NCBI RefSeq assembly: GCF_011390835.1
Contig: NZ_JAABRQ010000003.1
Span: 62,001-126,000 of the forward strand
Direction: 5' to 3'
From: Hydrogenophaga sp.
GTDB lineage: Bacteria > Pseudomonadota > Gammaproteobacteria > Burkholderiales > Burkholderiaceae_C
DNA length: 64,000 nucleotides
Shown here: piece by piece, positions 17,421-25,618 of the stretch
How the letters are laid out: each line of letters starts with the position of its first letter
How positions within the stretch are numbered: the stretch's first letter is position 1
Program-made: the position numbers and the translations under genes
Notes under the pieces: generated by a model
Databases searched by the model: none
The model's input: the letters and a program-made list of their open reading frames with translations, nothing else
Told to the model about the DNA's origin: nothing

Positions 17421-18223
17421 GCGCCCTTGAATTGGGGTGGTCGTTTTTCGAGAAACGCCGTCACACCTTCGATGTAATCGTGGGTCGCGCCCAGGGTCGA
17501 CTGGGTGTCGCGCTCGACATCGAGGTGCTCGTTCAGACTGCGCGTGCTGGCGTCGCGCAACAGGGCGCGCGTGGCCACCAGGGCCTTGGTCGGCATGGCG
17601 GCCAGCTTGTTTGCCAGCGCCAGGGCGGCGGTCACCGGGTCGTCGGCCACGTCCCAGATCAAGCCCCATTCCTTGGCTTGCGAGGCCGGTAGCTTGTCGC
17701 CCGTCATGGCCAGTGCCATGGCGCGCGCCAGCCCTAGGCGCTCCACCAGCAACCAGCTGCCACCGGCATCGGGGATCAAACCAATCTTGCTGAAGGCCTG
17801 CACAAAACTAGCGCCAGGCGCGGCGATCGCGATGTCGCAGGCCATCGCCAGTGAGGCGCCAGCGCCCGCCGCCACGCCGTTCACCGCGACCACGATGGGC
17901 ACACTCAAGCTCTGGATCCGGCGCGTGGTGGGGTTGAACGCCTGCTCGATCACCGGGCCGGGATCGGCGCGCTCCAGCTGATTCGGCCCAGGCGTGAAGT
18001 CCAGCTCGGACAAGTCGAGACCCGCACAAAAACCGCGACCTGCACCAGTGAGCACGATGGCACGGATGCTGGCATCGGCCTCGGCGCGGTCAAAAGCGCG
18101 CCACAGCTCCGCGTGCATGGCGCGCGTGAAGCTGTTGAGGGCGCCAGGGCGGTTGAGGGTGATCAAGGCAACGGCCTCACGTTGCTCAAACAGCACGGTG
18201 GCTTCCGCGGTGGCGGTGGTCAT
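17417..18223 (-). CDS. paaG: Ring-1,2-epoxyphenylacetyl-CoA isomerase PaaG (enoyl-CoA hydratase family)
   Basis: 268-residue crotonase-fold enzyme. It has LITLNRPGALNSFTRAM, the oxyanion-hole region GAGRGFCAGLDLSEL and AAGAGASLAMACDIAIA, and the C-terminal GATHDYIEGVTAFLEKRPPQ typical of PaaG. PaaG isomerises the ring epoxide to an oxepin-CoA. The start is ATG 18223; an open frame to 19159 reads antisense through paaF and is not real. It leads the paaG-paaI-paaK operon and diverges from paaF. Confidence 0.92.
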   Translation of the reverse strand: MTTATAEATVLFEQREAVALITLNRPGALNSFTRAMHAELWRAFDRAEADASIRAIVLTGAGRGFCAGLDLSELDFTPGPNQLERADPGPVIEQAFNPTTRRIQSLSVPIVVAVNGVAAGAGASLAMACDIAIAAPGASFVQAFSKIGLIPDAGGSWLLVERLGLARAMALAMTGDKLPASQAKEWGLIWDVADDPVTAALALANKLAAMPTKALVATRALLRDASTRSLNEHLDVERDTQSTLGATHDYIEGVTAFLEKRPPQFKGA

Positions 18224-18286
18224 GGAATCGGGTCTCCTCGGGTGGGCGGGTGGCGCGGGCCACACACCGTTTTTTCTCAATTTACC

Positions 18287-18312
18287 ATTAACCAACCAAG
18301 CGGTCGGTGAAT
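18287..18312. promoter_or_regulatory. 26-bp inverted repeat between paaG and paaF, candidate PaaR-type TetR operator
   Basis: The 153-bp divergent spacer holds two 11-base half-sites, ATTAACCAACC and GGTCGGTGAAT, around AAGC. They match as inverted repeats at 9 of 11 positions. TetR-family PaaR repressors bind such ACCNACC/GGTNGGT palindromes and release on phenylacetyl-CoA. A TATAGT hexamer at 18335-18340 is a candidate -10 for paaF. The regulator gene itself is not in the window. Confidence 0.6.
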
Positions 18313-18376
18313 GTTTTCCCGGATGGGCCACCGCTATAGTGGGTGGCAGTTTGATCGCAACCACCCGAGGACCGCC

Positions 18377-19165
18377 ATGACCAACACCCCCACCCCAGAA
18401 CTCATCACCGTGCACACCGAAGGCCGCGTGGGCATCGTCACGCTCAACCGCCCCAAGCAGCTCAACGCGCTCAACGACCAGCTCATGACCGAGCTGGGCG
18501 CGGCGCTCAAGGCATTCGACGGCGACGACGGCATCGGCTGCATGATTGTGACGGGCAGTGAGAAAGCGTTTGCCGCTGGTGCCGACATCGGTGCCATGGC
18601 GACCTACGAATTCGCTGACGTCTACAAGAACGACTACATCACCCGCAACTGGGAAACCATCCGCGGTGTCCGCAAGCCGGTGATCGCTGCGGTCAGCGGC
18701 TTCGCTCTGGGTGGCGGCTGCGAGCTGGCCATGATGTGTGACTTCATCATCGCCGCCGACAACGCCAAATTCGGACAACCCGAGATCAAGCTGGGCATCA
18801 TCCCCGGCGCAGGGGGCACCCAGCGCCTGCCACTGGCGGTGGGCAAGGCCAAGGCCATGGACCTGGTGCTGACCGGCCGCATGATGGACGCCACCGAGGC
18901 CGAGCGAGCCGGCCTGGTGAGCCGCGTGGTGCCGCTGGACAAGCTGATGGACGAAACCCTGGCCGCCGCCCTTACGATTTGCGACTACTCGCTCATCAGC
19001 GTGATGGCTGCCAAGGAGTCGGTGAACCGCGCGTTTGAAGGCGGATTGTCCGACGGAGTGATGTTCGAGCGGCGCCTGTTCCACGCCATGTTCGCCACCG
19101 CTGACCAGAAGGAAGGCATGGACGCCTTCGTGAACAAGCGCAAGCCCACGTTCCGACACGCCTGA
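18377..19165 (+). CDS. paaF: 2,3-dehydroadipyl-CoA hydratase PaaF (enoyl-CoA hydratase)
   Basis: 262-residue crotonase-fold enzyme with full catalytic features: [48 protein letters not shown], and both acidic residues in [19 protein letters not shown]. This is the hydratase type of the phenylacetate pathway, which hydrates 2,3-dehydroadipyl-CoA. It is paired head-to-head with paaG, as in split paa clusters of Burkholderiales. A short-chain enoyl-CoA hydratase of beta-oxidation is the alternative. Confidence 0.88.
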   Translation: MTNTPTPELITVHTEGRVGIVTLNRPKQLNALNDQLMTELGAALKAFDGDDGIGCMIVTGSEKAFAAGADIGAMATYEFADVYKNDYITRNWETIRGVRKPVIAAVSGFALGGGCELAMMCDFIIAADNAKFGQPEIKLGIIPGAGGTQRLPLAVGKAKAMDLVLTGRMMDATEAERAGLVSRVVPLDKLMDETLAAALTICDYSLISVMAAKESVNRAFEGGLSDGVMFERRLFHAMFATADQKEGMDAFVNKRKPTFRHA

Positions 19166-19318
19166 GCCCGCGCCGCCAGGCGGCGTGAGGCGCTCGGCAT
19201 TAACAAGTGCTCACAATCGCGGTGCCTCGCTGGGGCTATAACCGAAAAGACAACTGTTTCAAGCCTGCTTCCATCTGTCGAAGCCCAGGCCGAAGCCCAA
19301 CCCCAAGGAGATCCTGCC

Positions 19319-19741
19319 ATGACCAACCGCCGCCGATTCATCATGATGGTGCCCCTCACGGGCGCCGCCCTGGCTGCCGCCTGTTCGGAAAAAGCACCCG
19401 CACCCGAAGCCGCACCCGTTGCGCCAGCTCCGGTGGCGCCCGCACCCGCCCCTATGGCCGCGCCGGAACCGGCCGCTGCGCCCGCAACGGCTGCCCCGGC
19501 CGCGGCCGCTGGTCCCATGGTCGATGAGGCCGAGCCGACCGCCATGGCCCTGGGTTATGTGTCCGACGCGGCCCGCGTGGACAAGGTCAAACACCCCAAC
19601 TTTGTCGAAGGCTCGGCTTGCGCCAACTGTGTCCTGTATCAGGGCGCGGCGGGCAGCGAAAGTGGTCCGTGCCCGCTGTTCGCAGGCAAGCAGGTCAGCG
19701 CCCAGGGGTGGTGTGCGTCTTACGCCAAGAAGCCCAGCTGA
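19319..19741 (+). CDS. High-potential iron-sulfur protein (HiPIP) with Ala/Pro-rich linker
   Basis: 140-residue exported electron carrier. The N-terminus MTNRRRFIMMVPLTGAALAA has a twin-arginine-like RRRF and ends in AAAC, so it may be Tat-exported and possibly lipidated. About 45 residues rich in Ala and Pro follow. The C-terminal domain has the HiPIP cluster ligands CANC ... CPLFAGK ... GWCASY that bind one [4Fe-4S]. HiPIPs carry electrons in the periplasm to terminal oxidases or photosynthetic reaction centres. Confidence 0.9.
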   Translation: MTNRRRFIMMVPLTGAALAAACSEKAPAPEAAPVAPAPVAPAPAPMAAPEPAAAPATAAPAAAAGPMVDEAEPTAMALGYVSDAARVDKVKHPNFVEGSACANCVLYQGAAGSESGPCPLFAGKQVSAQGWCASYAKKPS

Positions 19742-19780
19742 GCGCAACGCTGGCGGCAGAAAACCGCACCAAGCTTGGTC

Positions 19781-19786
19781 TATAAT
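19781..19786 (+). promoter_or_regulatory. -10 box of the tRNA-Met promoter
   Basis: A consensus TATAAT lies 11 bp before the mature 5' end of the tRNA, the usual spacing for a tRNA promoter. No clear -35 box is seen 17 bp upstream. Confidence 0.6.
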
Positions 19787-19797
19787 GCCCGTCTTCC

Positions 19798-19874
19798 GGC
19801 GATATAGCTCAGTTGGTTAGAGCGCAGCATTCATAATGCTGATGTCGGTGGTTCAAGTCCACCTATCGCCACCA
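19798..19874 (+). tRNA. tRNA-Met (anticodon CAT)
   Basis: Full cloverleaf of 77 bases with encoded CCA. The acceptor stem GGCGATA pairs with TATCGCC. The D-loop contains AGCTCAGTTGGTTAGAGC, the anticodon arm CAGCA-TTCATAA-TGCTG gives CAT, and the T-loop GGTTCAAGTCC is standard. The first base pair is G-C, so it is not initiator tRNA. A tRNA-Ile2 whose C34 becomes lysidine has the same anticodon; elongator Met is the better reading. Confidence 0.9.
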
Positions 19875-19882
19875 GATTCAAG

Positions 19883-19914
19883 AAGCGAACTCCGGCAACG
19901 GCGTTCGCTTTTTT
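19883..19914 (+). terminator. Rho-independent terminator after tRNA-Met
   Basis: The stem AAGCGAAC / GTTCGCTT, with a 12-base loop, is followed by six T residues ending at 19914. It starts 8 bases past the tRNA CCA end. Confidence 0.85.
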
Positions 19915-19964
19915 GTTGCCTGCATCCTTTTGCCGGATGCGCCCATCGCTGCCTCTTGCCTCGC

Positions 19965-20525
19965 ATGGCCCTCAAATCCACCATCTTCAAAGCGAATCTG
20001 CAGATCGCCGACATCGATCACAGCTACTACGCCGACCACGCGCTCACCCTGGCCCGCCACCCCAGCGAGACCGATGAACGCATGATGGTCCGCCTGGTGG
20101 CGCTGGCGATCCACGCCCACGAGCTGGTCGACACCTGCGGCGGCGACGGCACCCTGGCCTTTGGCGCTGGCCTGTCCGATCCCGACGATCCCGACGTGTC
20201 GCTGACCGATTACACCGGTCGCAAACGGATCTGGATCGAGGTCGGACAACCCGAAGACAAGCCGCTGGCCAAGGCCTGCAGCAAGGCCGACGCGGTGTTT
20301 GTTTACGCGTTTGCATCGGCGGCCGACGTGTGGTGGCGCGGGATGGAGAGCAAGGTCTCTCGCCTGGAGAAGCTGCAGGCCTGGCGCCTGCCCAGCGAAG
20401 CCGCGCCCGCGCTGGCCGCATTGGCCGAGCGAAGCATGCAGCTGCAGGCGACGATTCAAGAAGGTGAGCTCACACTGTCCAGTACGCAAGGCAGCGTGCA
20501 CATCGTGCCGCTGCGCTGGAAATAG
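19965..20525 (+). CDS. yaeQ: YaeQ family protein
   Basis: 186-residue protein starting MALKSTIFKANLQIADIDHSYY, the signature start of YaeQ. It also has ALTLARHPSETDERMMVRL and WIEVGQPEDKPLAKACSKAD, which line the PD-(D/E)XK nuclease-like fold. No enzymatic activity is firmly established for the family; E. coli YaeQ can suppress rfaH defects. The frame is open from 19836 across the tRNA end, but ATG 19965 is the family start. Confidence 0.93.
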   Translation: MALKSTIFKANLQIADIDHSYYADHALTLARHPSETDERMMVRLVALAIHAHELVDTCGGDGTLAFGAGLSDPDDPDVSLTDYTGRKRIWIEVGQPEDKPLAKACSKADAVFVYAFASAADVWWRGMESKVSRLEKLQAWRLPSEAAPALAALAERSMQLQATIQEGELTLSSTQGSVHIVPLRWK

Positions 20526-20555
20526 GCCCGGACGCGCCGGGCGGCAACCGCCTGC

Positions 20556-21161
20556 TCAAGCCCCCTCTTCGCCGCCGTGTTTGCCGGGCCGCCAACCCTG
20601 CGCACCCAGCACAGCAGACGCCAGCGCGCTCGGCACCGCTTCCAGCGGCGTCGCCATGGTGTCGTTCCAGCGGTTGAGAAACGCAAACATCGCCACCACG
20701 CCCAGCAGCTCCACGATCTCGCCATCGCTCCAGTGCCGCTGCAGCTCGGCAAACTGGCTATCGGTCACCGCATTGGGCTGGGACGCGGCAGCCAGCGCAA
20801 AGTCCAGCGCCAGGCGCTCGCGCTCGGTGTAGTGCAGACTGCTGGCGTAGGTCCAGATGTCTGCCAGCTTAGCTTCGCTGACACCAAAATTCTGGGCACC
20901 GAGCAGCGTGTGAGCCTGGCAATACAGGCAGCCTGAGGCCTGGCTGACCACGTGGCCCACGAGGCGGCGAAAGCCCAGGTCGACCTCGCCCTCGGGATCC
21001 ATCACCGCGGCATTCATGACCGCCAGCGCCTGCGCCAGCTTGGGTTTGCGCTGCATGGTCAGCACACTGTTGGGCGTGAAGCCCAGGGTGCCCAGGAAAA
21101 AGTCAAAGTGAGGCTGCAACTCGGGCGTGGTCTCAGGCGGCAGCGGATGCAATCGGGCCAT
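20556..21161 (-). CDS. AhpD-like carboxymuconolactone decarboxylase family protein
   Basis: 201-residue AhpD-fold protein. The motif SGCLYCQAHTLLGAQNFGVSE provides the CxxC redox pair and the following His of AhpD-type peroxidase partners. It is likely a thiol-based antioxidant protein in the cytoplasm. It lies 31 bp after the cry-DASH gene on the same strand, so it probably ends the lipocalin-photolyase operon, which suits protection from light-driven oxidative damage. Confidence 0.82.
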   Translation of the reverse strand: MARLHPLPPETTPELQPHFDFFLGTLGFTPNSVLTMQRKPKLAQALAVMNAAVMDPEGEVDLGFRRLVGHVVSQASGCLYCQAHTLLGAQNFGVSEAKLADIWTYASSLHYTERERLALDFALAAASQPNAVTDSQFAELQRHWSDGEIVELLGVVAMFAFLNRWNDTMATPLEAVPSALASAVLGAQGWRPGKHGGEEGA

Positions 21162-21192
21162 GGTGTCTCCTTTGCCGCGATTGTGATCCCGC

Positions 21193-22500
21193 TCACTGCC
21201 ACATGGCCTGGTAAACCCCGTCGGGATCGTGCTGCTGCGCCTGCCTGGCTACGTCAAACGCCCGCCCGCCGCGCGGATCGGTGCCGCGCCCAGCGATGTA
21301 CAGCCAGTTGCCGGTGTTGCTGTGCACATCCAAGTCCAGCAACTGCGATTCAAACCACGCCGCGCCAGCGCGCCAGTCGCCTCCCAGGCCATGCATCCAG
21401 TGGCTGGCCACGATCTGGCGCATGCGGTTGGACAAGAAGCCGGTGTGGTGCAGCTCGCGCATGCCTGCGTCCACCAGCGGCTCGCCGGTTTCGCCGGCGC
21501 ACCAGTGCGCGAACTTCATGTCGTTGTGCATGGGCGCGCGGTGTTCAGGCCGGCTCGACAGGCCCTGCGCGCGGTAGAGGCGGCGGCCGTGTTTGCGGTG
21601 CATGAAGCGGAAATGGTCGCGCCACAGCAGCTCGAACCACAGCCAGTAGCTGCCTTCGTTGGCACCGCGCTCCGCCTCAAAGGTTCGCAGGGATGCCAGC
21701 GCGGCGCGGGGCGACAGCGCACCACTGGCCAGCCAGGGTGACCACTTGCTGGAGAAGTCGTTTCCCTGCAGCTGGTTGCGGGTAATCTTGTAGGTGTGGG
21801 GCAGATCTCGCGCCAGGTACTGCGCCAGGTGGGCAAGGGCCGCGGTTTCGCCGCCGTGCCAGGCGGCTTGGCCGTAAGGGAAAGACGATCGGGCATCGAT
21901 GGCACCCGGTGGCAATGCCTCAGGTTCCGACCACGGTGGCGGGCACGCCAGCGCCTCAGGCCAAGGCGGGCAGCGCGTGGGCGCCGGCAGCGGCTCGTGC
22001 GCCCGCACGCCAGCGTGTTCCACACCCTGGCGAAACGCGGTGAACACATCGGGCACCGCGTGTGTCTCCCACGGCAGGTCCGCAGGATCGAGCAGGCTGG
22101 ACTGCCAGACCGTCTGCACCGCCAGCCCCTTCGCTTCAAGAGCAGCCACCTCGGCCTGCTCATCCGGCGCCGCGATGTCCTCGGCCACCAGTCCCACGGC
22201 GCCCACCGAGCGCGCCAGATCGATCAACACCTGAGGCGACGGGTCGCGCAGCACCAGCAGACCGCTGCCCATCGCCTGCAGCGACCGGCTCAGATCGGCC
22301 AGCGCCTGATTCAGAAAGGCCTGGCGGTGGACGCCCGCGCGCGGAATGCCCCAGGGCGAGTCGCCGGACCAGCGGTCGCCCGCCCACCAAATCGGCAACC
22401 ACGCCAAGCCCTCGCGCTCGGCGCGCCCCAGTGAAGCATGGAGCGCCGCGTTGTCGTGCAGGCGCAGATCGTGGCGAAACCAGTGCAGGACCGCCGGCAT
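21193..22500 (-). CDS. Cryptochrome DASH
   Basis: 435-residue photolyase/cryptochrome protein. The N-terminal Rossmann domain starts MPAVLHWFRHDLRLHDNAAL. The C-terminal FAD domain has TYKITRNQLQGNDFSSKWSP, ELLWRDHFRFMHRKHG and DVHSNTGNWLYIAGRGTDPR, the last being a strong DASH signature. Cry-DASH proteins bind FAD and a folate antenna, repair cyclobutane dimers in single-stranded DNA and may signal. Its ATG overlaps the upstream gene's stop as TGATG, so the two photolyase-family genes are translationally coupled. Confidence 0.9.
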   Translation of the reverse strand: MPAVLHWFRHDLRLHDNAALHASLGRAEREGLAWLPIWWAGDRWSGDSPWGIPRAGVHRQAFLNQALADLSRSLQAMGSGLLVLRDPSPQVLIDLARSVGAVGLVAEDIAAPDEQAEVAALEAKGLAVQTVWQSSLLDPADLPWETHAVPDVFTAFRQGVEHAGVRAHEPLPAPTRCPPWPEALACPPPWSEPEALPPGAIDARSSFPYGQAAWHGGETAALAHLAQYLARDLPHTYKITRNQLQGNDFSSKWSPWLASGALSPRAALASLRTFEAERGANEGSYWLWFELLWRDHFRFMHRKHGRRLYRAQGLSSRPEHRAPMHNDMKFAHWCAGETGEPLVDAGMRELHHTGFLSNRMRQIVASHWMHGLGGDWRAGAAWFESQLLDLDVHSNTGNWLYIAGRGTDPRGGRAFDVARQAQQHDPDGVYQAMWQ

Positions 22501-24029
22501 CAGAACAGGCTCTGTTGCGCCGCTTCTGCGGCCGAGCGCGTGCGCCCGGTCTGCTCAGCGGCCCGCGAGCGCGAGCCGTGGCGACGCACGATGTCGGCCT
22601 CGCCGGCTTTCACCTCGGGCAGGGCGCGGCGCTGGTGCAGGCGCGTCTTGGCCTCGCGCGTGGCGTACTCCAGATCCACCACGGGCAGCGGCCAGTCCAG
22701 CCCTAAGCGCACGCCACACCTCGCCTGCACACTCGGGGGCATGCGCCAGGGCTCCAGGAGCCAGGCATCGGGCACGCGGCGCAACACCGGCAACCAGCGG
22801 CGTACGAAGTGCCCCTGCGGATCATGGTCCTTCGCCTGCTTGATCGGGTTGTAGACGCGGGTGGTGTTGATACCGGTGGTGCCCGACTGCATCTGCAGTT
22901 GGCTCCAGTGAATGCCGGGCTCGTAGTCGAGAAACTGCCGCGCCAGCCATTCGCCTACTGGCCGCCAGTGCAGCCACAGCGGGTACGCCGCCACCGACAC
23001 CAGCATGGCGCGCATGCGGAAGTTGACCCAGCCGGTCTCGCGCAACATGGCCACGCAAGCGTCGACCAGCGGCCAGCCGGTGCGGCCTTCGGTGAGCGCG
23101 GCGAAGTGCGCAGGGTTGAAGTGATCCTCGCGCAAGCCGTCATAGCCGCGGTGAAGGTTGCGCCACTCCAGCTCGGGCTCGTCTTCCAGCTTCTGAATGA
23201 AGTGGCAATGCCAGGCGAGCCGGCTCACAAAGGCTTCCAGGCCCAGCCGATGGTGGCGCGCCTCTGGCGGCAGGGCGGCCAGGCGCTCGCGCGTGGCCCG
23301 CACCACCTCGCGCAGGCTCAGGCATCCATGTGCGAGGTAAGGCGAGAGACGTGAGCAGGCGGTGGGTGCCGACAGCGGCGAGGAAATGCCGCCCCGGTAA
23401 CTCTGGCTGCGCTCGTTGAGAAAATCGTGCAGCACTTCCGCCGCGAGCACGCGCCCACCGCGCTGGCGTTGCGGTGGGTCCTGGTCGCTGAGTCCCAGCC
23501 CGGCAGCATCAGGCATTTCCGACTCGGCCCAGGGCAGAGACACCATTTGCAGTCGCTTGGGCGCCAAGGCCTGCGGCGCCCGCACATGGGCTTCCCAGCG
23601 CCGCGCCCAGCCATCGCGACTGCGCAGGCGCCGCACCACACCAAACTGCGGCCACTCGGTCCAGATCACGCCCCGCTCACGACACCAGCGCTGCACCGCC
23701 TGATCGCGCAGGTAAGTCACGCCGTTGCCGGTTTCTTCGTGGGAATGGAGGTGCTCAAACGGCTGGGCCAGCAGGAGCTGCTCCAGTACCTCGGTCACTT
23801 CGCCGGAGACCACCGTCAGCCGCGCGCCGAGGGCTTTCAGTGATTGGTCCAGGTCGCACAGGCTCTCACAAACAAAGTGCAGGTGCTGCGTGGCGGCGTC
23901 TGGCTGCTGCCACACACTGGGCTCGAATACATACAGACACAGCACCGGCCCACGCGCAGCCGCAGCGGCCAGCGCCGCGTGGTCCTGAACGCGCAGGTCG
24001 CGCTTGAACCAGACCACGCTGAGCGCCAT
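22500..24029 (-). CDS. Cryptochrome/deoxyribodipyrimidine photolyase family protein
   Basis: 509-residue flavoprotein starting MALSVVWFKRDLRVQDHAAL (photolyase alpha/beta domain). The FAD domain contains SPYLAHGCLSLREVVRATRE, AWHCHFIQKLEDEPELEWRN, GWVNFRMRAMLVSVAAYPLW and GIHWSQLQMQSGTTGINTTR. It is distinct from cry-DASH and close to the uncharacterised photolyase-like group often found beside it. It may repair UV photoproducts or sense light. The tail after about residue 470 is Arg/Ala-rich and poorly conserved. It sits between lipocalin (13-bp gap) and cry-DASH. Confidence 0.87.
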   Translation of the reverse strand: MALSVVWFKRDLRVQDHAALAAAAARGPVLCLYVFEPSVWQQPDAATQHLHFVCESLCDLDQSLKALGARLTVVSGEVTEVLEQLLLAQPFEHLHSHEETGNGVTYLRDQAVQRWCRERGVIWTEWPQFGVVRRLRSRDGWARRWEAHVRAPQALAPKRLQMVSLPWAESEMPDAAGLGLSDQDPPQRQRGGRVLAAEVLHDFLNERSQSYRGGISSPLSAPTACSRLSPYLAHGCLSLREVVRATRERLAALPPEARHHRLGLEAFVSRLAWHCHFIQKLEDEPELEWRNLHRGYDGLREDHFNPAHFAALTEGRTGWPLVDACVAMLRETGWVNFRMRAMLVSVAAYPLWLHWRPVGEWLARQFLDYEPGIHWSQLQMQSGTTGINTTRVYNPIKQAKDHDPQGHFVRRWLPVLRRVPDAWLLEPWRMPPSVQARCGVRLGLDWPLPVVDLEYATREAKTRLHQRRALPEVKAGEADIVRRHGSRSRAAEQTGRTRSAAEAAQQSLF

Positions 24030-24042
24030 GGCCGGCTCCAGA

Positions 24043-24603
24043 TCAACGCGGAAGCGGCGAGTGATCGACCCAGATCAGCTCCGCCGTGTTCACGCCGGCC
24101 TGAGCCGCTTGGGCCAGCAGGCGTTCACGCACTCCAGGTGGCAGGTGCGCCTCGCGCGACAAGATCCAGAGGTAACCCAGATCAGGGCCGATCACCATCG
24201 CCCAGCGGTAACCCGGGTCGAGCGCGATCACGTGGTAACCGCCGTAAAACGGGCCAAAAAACGAGACCTTGAGCGAGCCGGTGTTGGCGTCGCCGGTGAA
24301 CACCGCGCGGCCTTCGGCCTCGCTCCATTCGCCCTTCTCGGCGTTGTAGCCGCGGTTGATCACCTTCACGCTGCCGTCGTCATTCAGGCTGTAGTTGGCG
24401 CTCACCCGGCTCAGGCCGCGTTCAAACCGGTGGTCCAGCCGAGCCACCTCCAGCCAGGATCCCAGGTAGCGGTTGACATCAAACGGCGTGACCACGCTGA
24501 CGCCGGCAGGTGGCGCGCTGGAACAGCCAGCCAGCAGGGCGCCAGACGCCAGCAAAAGAAGCGCCAGCGTGTGGCGCAAACGGTCGAGCAAAGGTGTTTG
24601 CAT
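24043..24603 (-). CDS. blc: Outer membrane lipocalin Blc
   Basis: 186-residue lipoprotein lipocalin. The signal peptide ends in LLAGCS. The lipocalin signature NRYLGSWLEVARLDHRFERG, a central VSANYSLNDDGSVKVINRGYN, and GGYHVIALDPGYRWAMVIG follow. Bacterial lipocalins bind lipids or hydrophobic ligands and help under envelope stress. It leads a four-gene operon with two photolyase-family genes and an AhpD-like gene, an arrangement matching light-induced clusters in other proteobacteria. ATG 24603 is chosen over the upstream open frame, because the signal peptide begins there. Confidence 0.9.
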   Translation of the reverse strand: MQTPLLDRLRHTLALLLLASGALLAGCSSAPPAGVSVVTPFDVNRYLGSWLEVARLDHRFERGLSRVSANYSLNDDGSVKVINRGYNAEKGEWSEAEGRAVFTGDANTGSLKVSFFGPFYGGYHVIALDPGYRWAMVIGPDLGYLWILSREAHLPPGVRERLLAQAAQAGVNTAELIWVDHSPLPR

Positions 24604-24647
24604 GTGCAAATTCCTGAAAACTGGGACACCGGGAAGGCGAGAGCTAT

Positions 24648-24660
24648 TTGTCTTGGACAA
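24648..24660. promoter_or_regulatory. Inverted repeat TTGTC-TTG-GACAA between lipocalin and a small membrane protein
   Basis: A 13-bp palindrome with perfect 5-base arms lies in the 118-bp divergent spacer, 45 bp upstream of the lipocalin start. Its position suits a repressor or MerR-type operator controlling the photoprotection operon. No binding protein can be assigned from sequence alone. Confidence 0.35.
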
Positions 24661-24721
24661 ACTGCACACTTGGTTTTATCATGATTCATCGCTGTCACAC
24701 CGCTTCGGCCCATTGCCTGCC

Positions 24722-25054
24722 ATGTCCTGGTTCAACACCCTGCCCGGTTTCCAGAAGTCGCCCGCCGGCCTGGAACGCCACATCCTGCGTCTCCTGCCCC
24801 GCATCCTGTGGGTCGGCACGGCGCTGGCCGCCCTGCTGGCGGGGGTAATGCGCCTGTTGCCCTGGAGTGGCAGCGAAGTGGAAGTGGCCACGCGCATCAC
24901 CACGGCGGACATCTACCTCATCAGCCTGGTGATCTTCCACTGGACTGCAGTGCTCACCGTGGCCATTGGTGCCTTCATCGTGCTCGTGATGAAAGGCCCG
25001 GCCTATGTGGCCGACGCCTATCCATTGCCTGACGCCGACCGCCCGGCTCCCTGA
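24722..25054 (+). CDS. Small two-helix membrane protein, unknown
   Basis: 110-residue protein with two predicted membrane helices (ILWVGTALAALLAGVMRLL and LISLVIFHWTAVLTVAIGAF) and a short acidic C-terminal tail. I do not recognise a family. It has no frame conflict and uses GC-rich codons like its neighbours. It diverges from the lipocalin operon across a palindrome, so it may share its control. Confidence 0.65.
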   Translation: MSWFNTLPGFQKSPAGLERHILRLLPRILWVGTALAALLAGVMRLLPWSGSEVEVATRITTADIYLISLVIFHWTAVLTVAIGAFIVLVMKGPAYVADAYPLPDADRPAP

Positions 25055-25160
25055 TTCGCGCGAGCGTCAAACAACCAAAGGTCTGCCACCGATGGGCGTG
25101 CGACAATTTCGGTCTCAGCCTGACCCGCCGGGTCGCCCCACCAGCCTCTGGACACACACC

Positions 25161-25526
25161 ATGAACCGCTGCTCCTCACACCCGCCCCGCCGCCACCTGA
25201 TCACAGCCGCCCTGCTGCTGTCGTTTACCGGCACCGCCCTGGCCCAGGACGCGACGCCTCGCACCTTTCCAGAAAGCGCCCTGCGCGGCACCCTGGTCGT
25301 GCTGCAACCACCCGAGATCACCATGGACGGACGGCCCGCCCGCCTGTCCCCTGGCTCCCGCATCCGCGGCGCCAACAGCATGATGGTCTTGTCAGCCACG
25401 CTGGTGAACCAGGAACTCACGGTCAACTACACGCTGGAGCCCACCGGTTTGGTGCACGACGTGTGGATCCTGACGCCTGCCGAAGCTAGGCTCAAGCGCC
25501 CGCTCGCCAGCGACCGCAACTTCTGA
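25161..25526 (+). CDS. Exported protein, unknown
   Basis: 121-residue protein with a clear signal peptide ([20 protein letters not shown]). The mature part has [20 protein letters not shown] and [19 protein letters not shown], then ends [11 protein letters not shown]. It is periplasmic by prediction. I do not assign a domain. It is followed after 92 bp by miaB on the same strand. Confidence 0.7.
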   Translation: MNRCSSHPPRRHLITAALLLSFTGTALAQDATPRTFPESALRGTLVVLQPPEITMDGRPARLSPGSRIRGANSMMVLSATLVNQELTVNYTLEPTGLVHDVWILTPAEARLKRPLASDRNF

Positions 25527-25618
25527 GCGCGGGCGCCCACCGCGCCCTCACCGCCGCCACCGCCCGCATCCTGCGGGCCTCGTGCCTTGTGCACCGCCTG
25601 CCAAACGCCGTCCGCCCC

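Noticed and set aside
19798-19874. Initiator tRNA-fMet
   Set aside because: The first acceptor pair is G-C rather than the mismatch typical of initiator tRNA, and the anticodon stem lacks the three G-C pairs.
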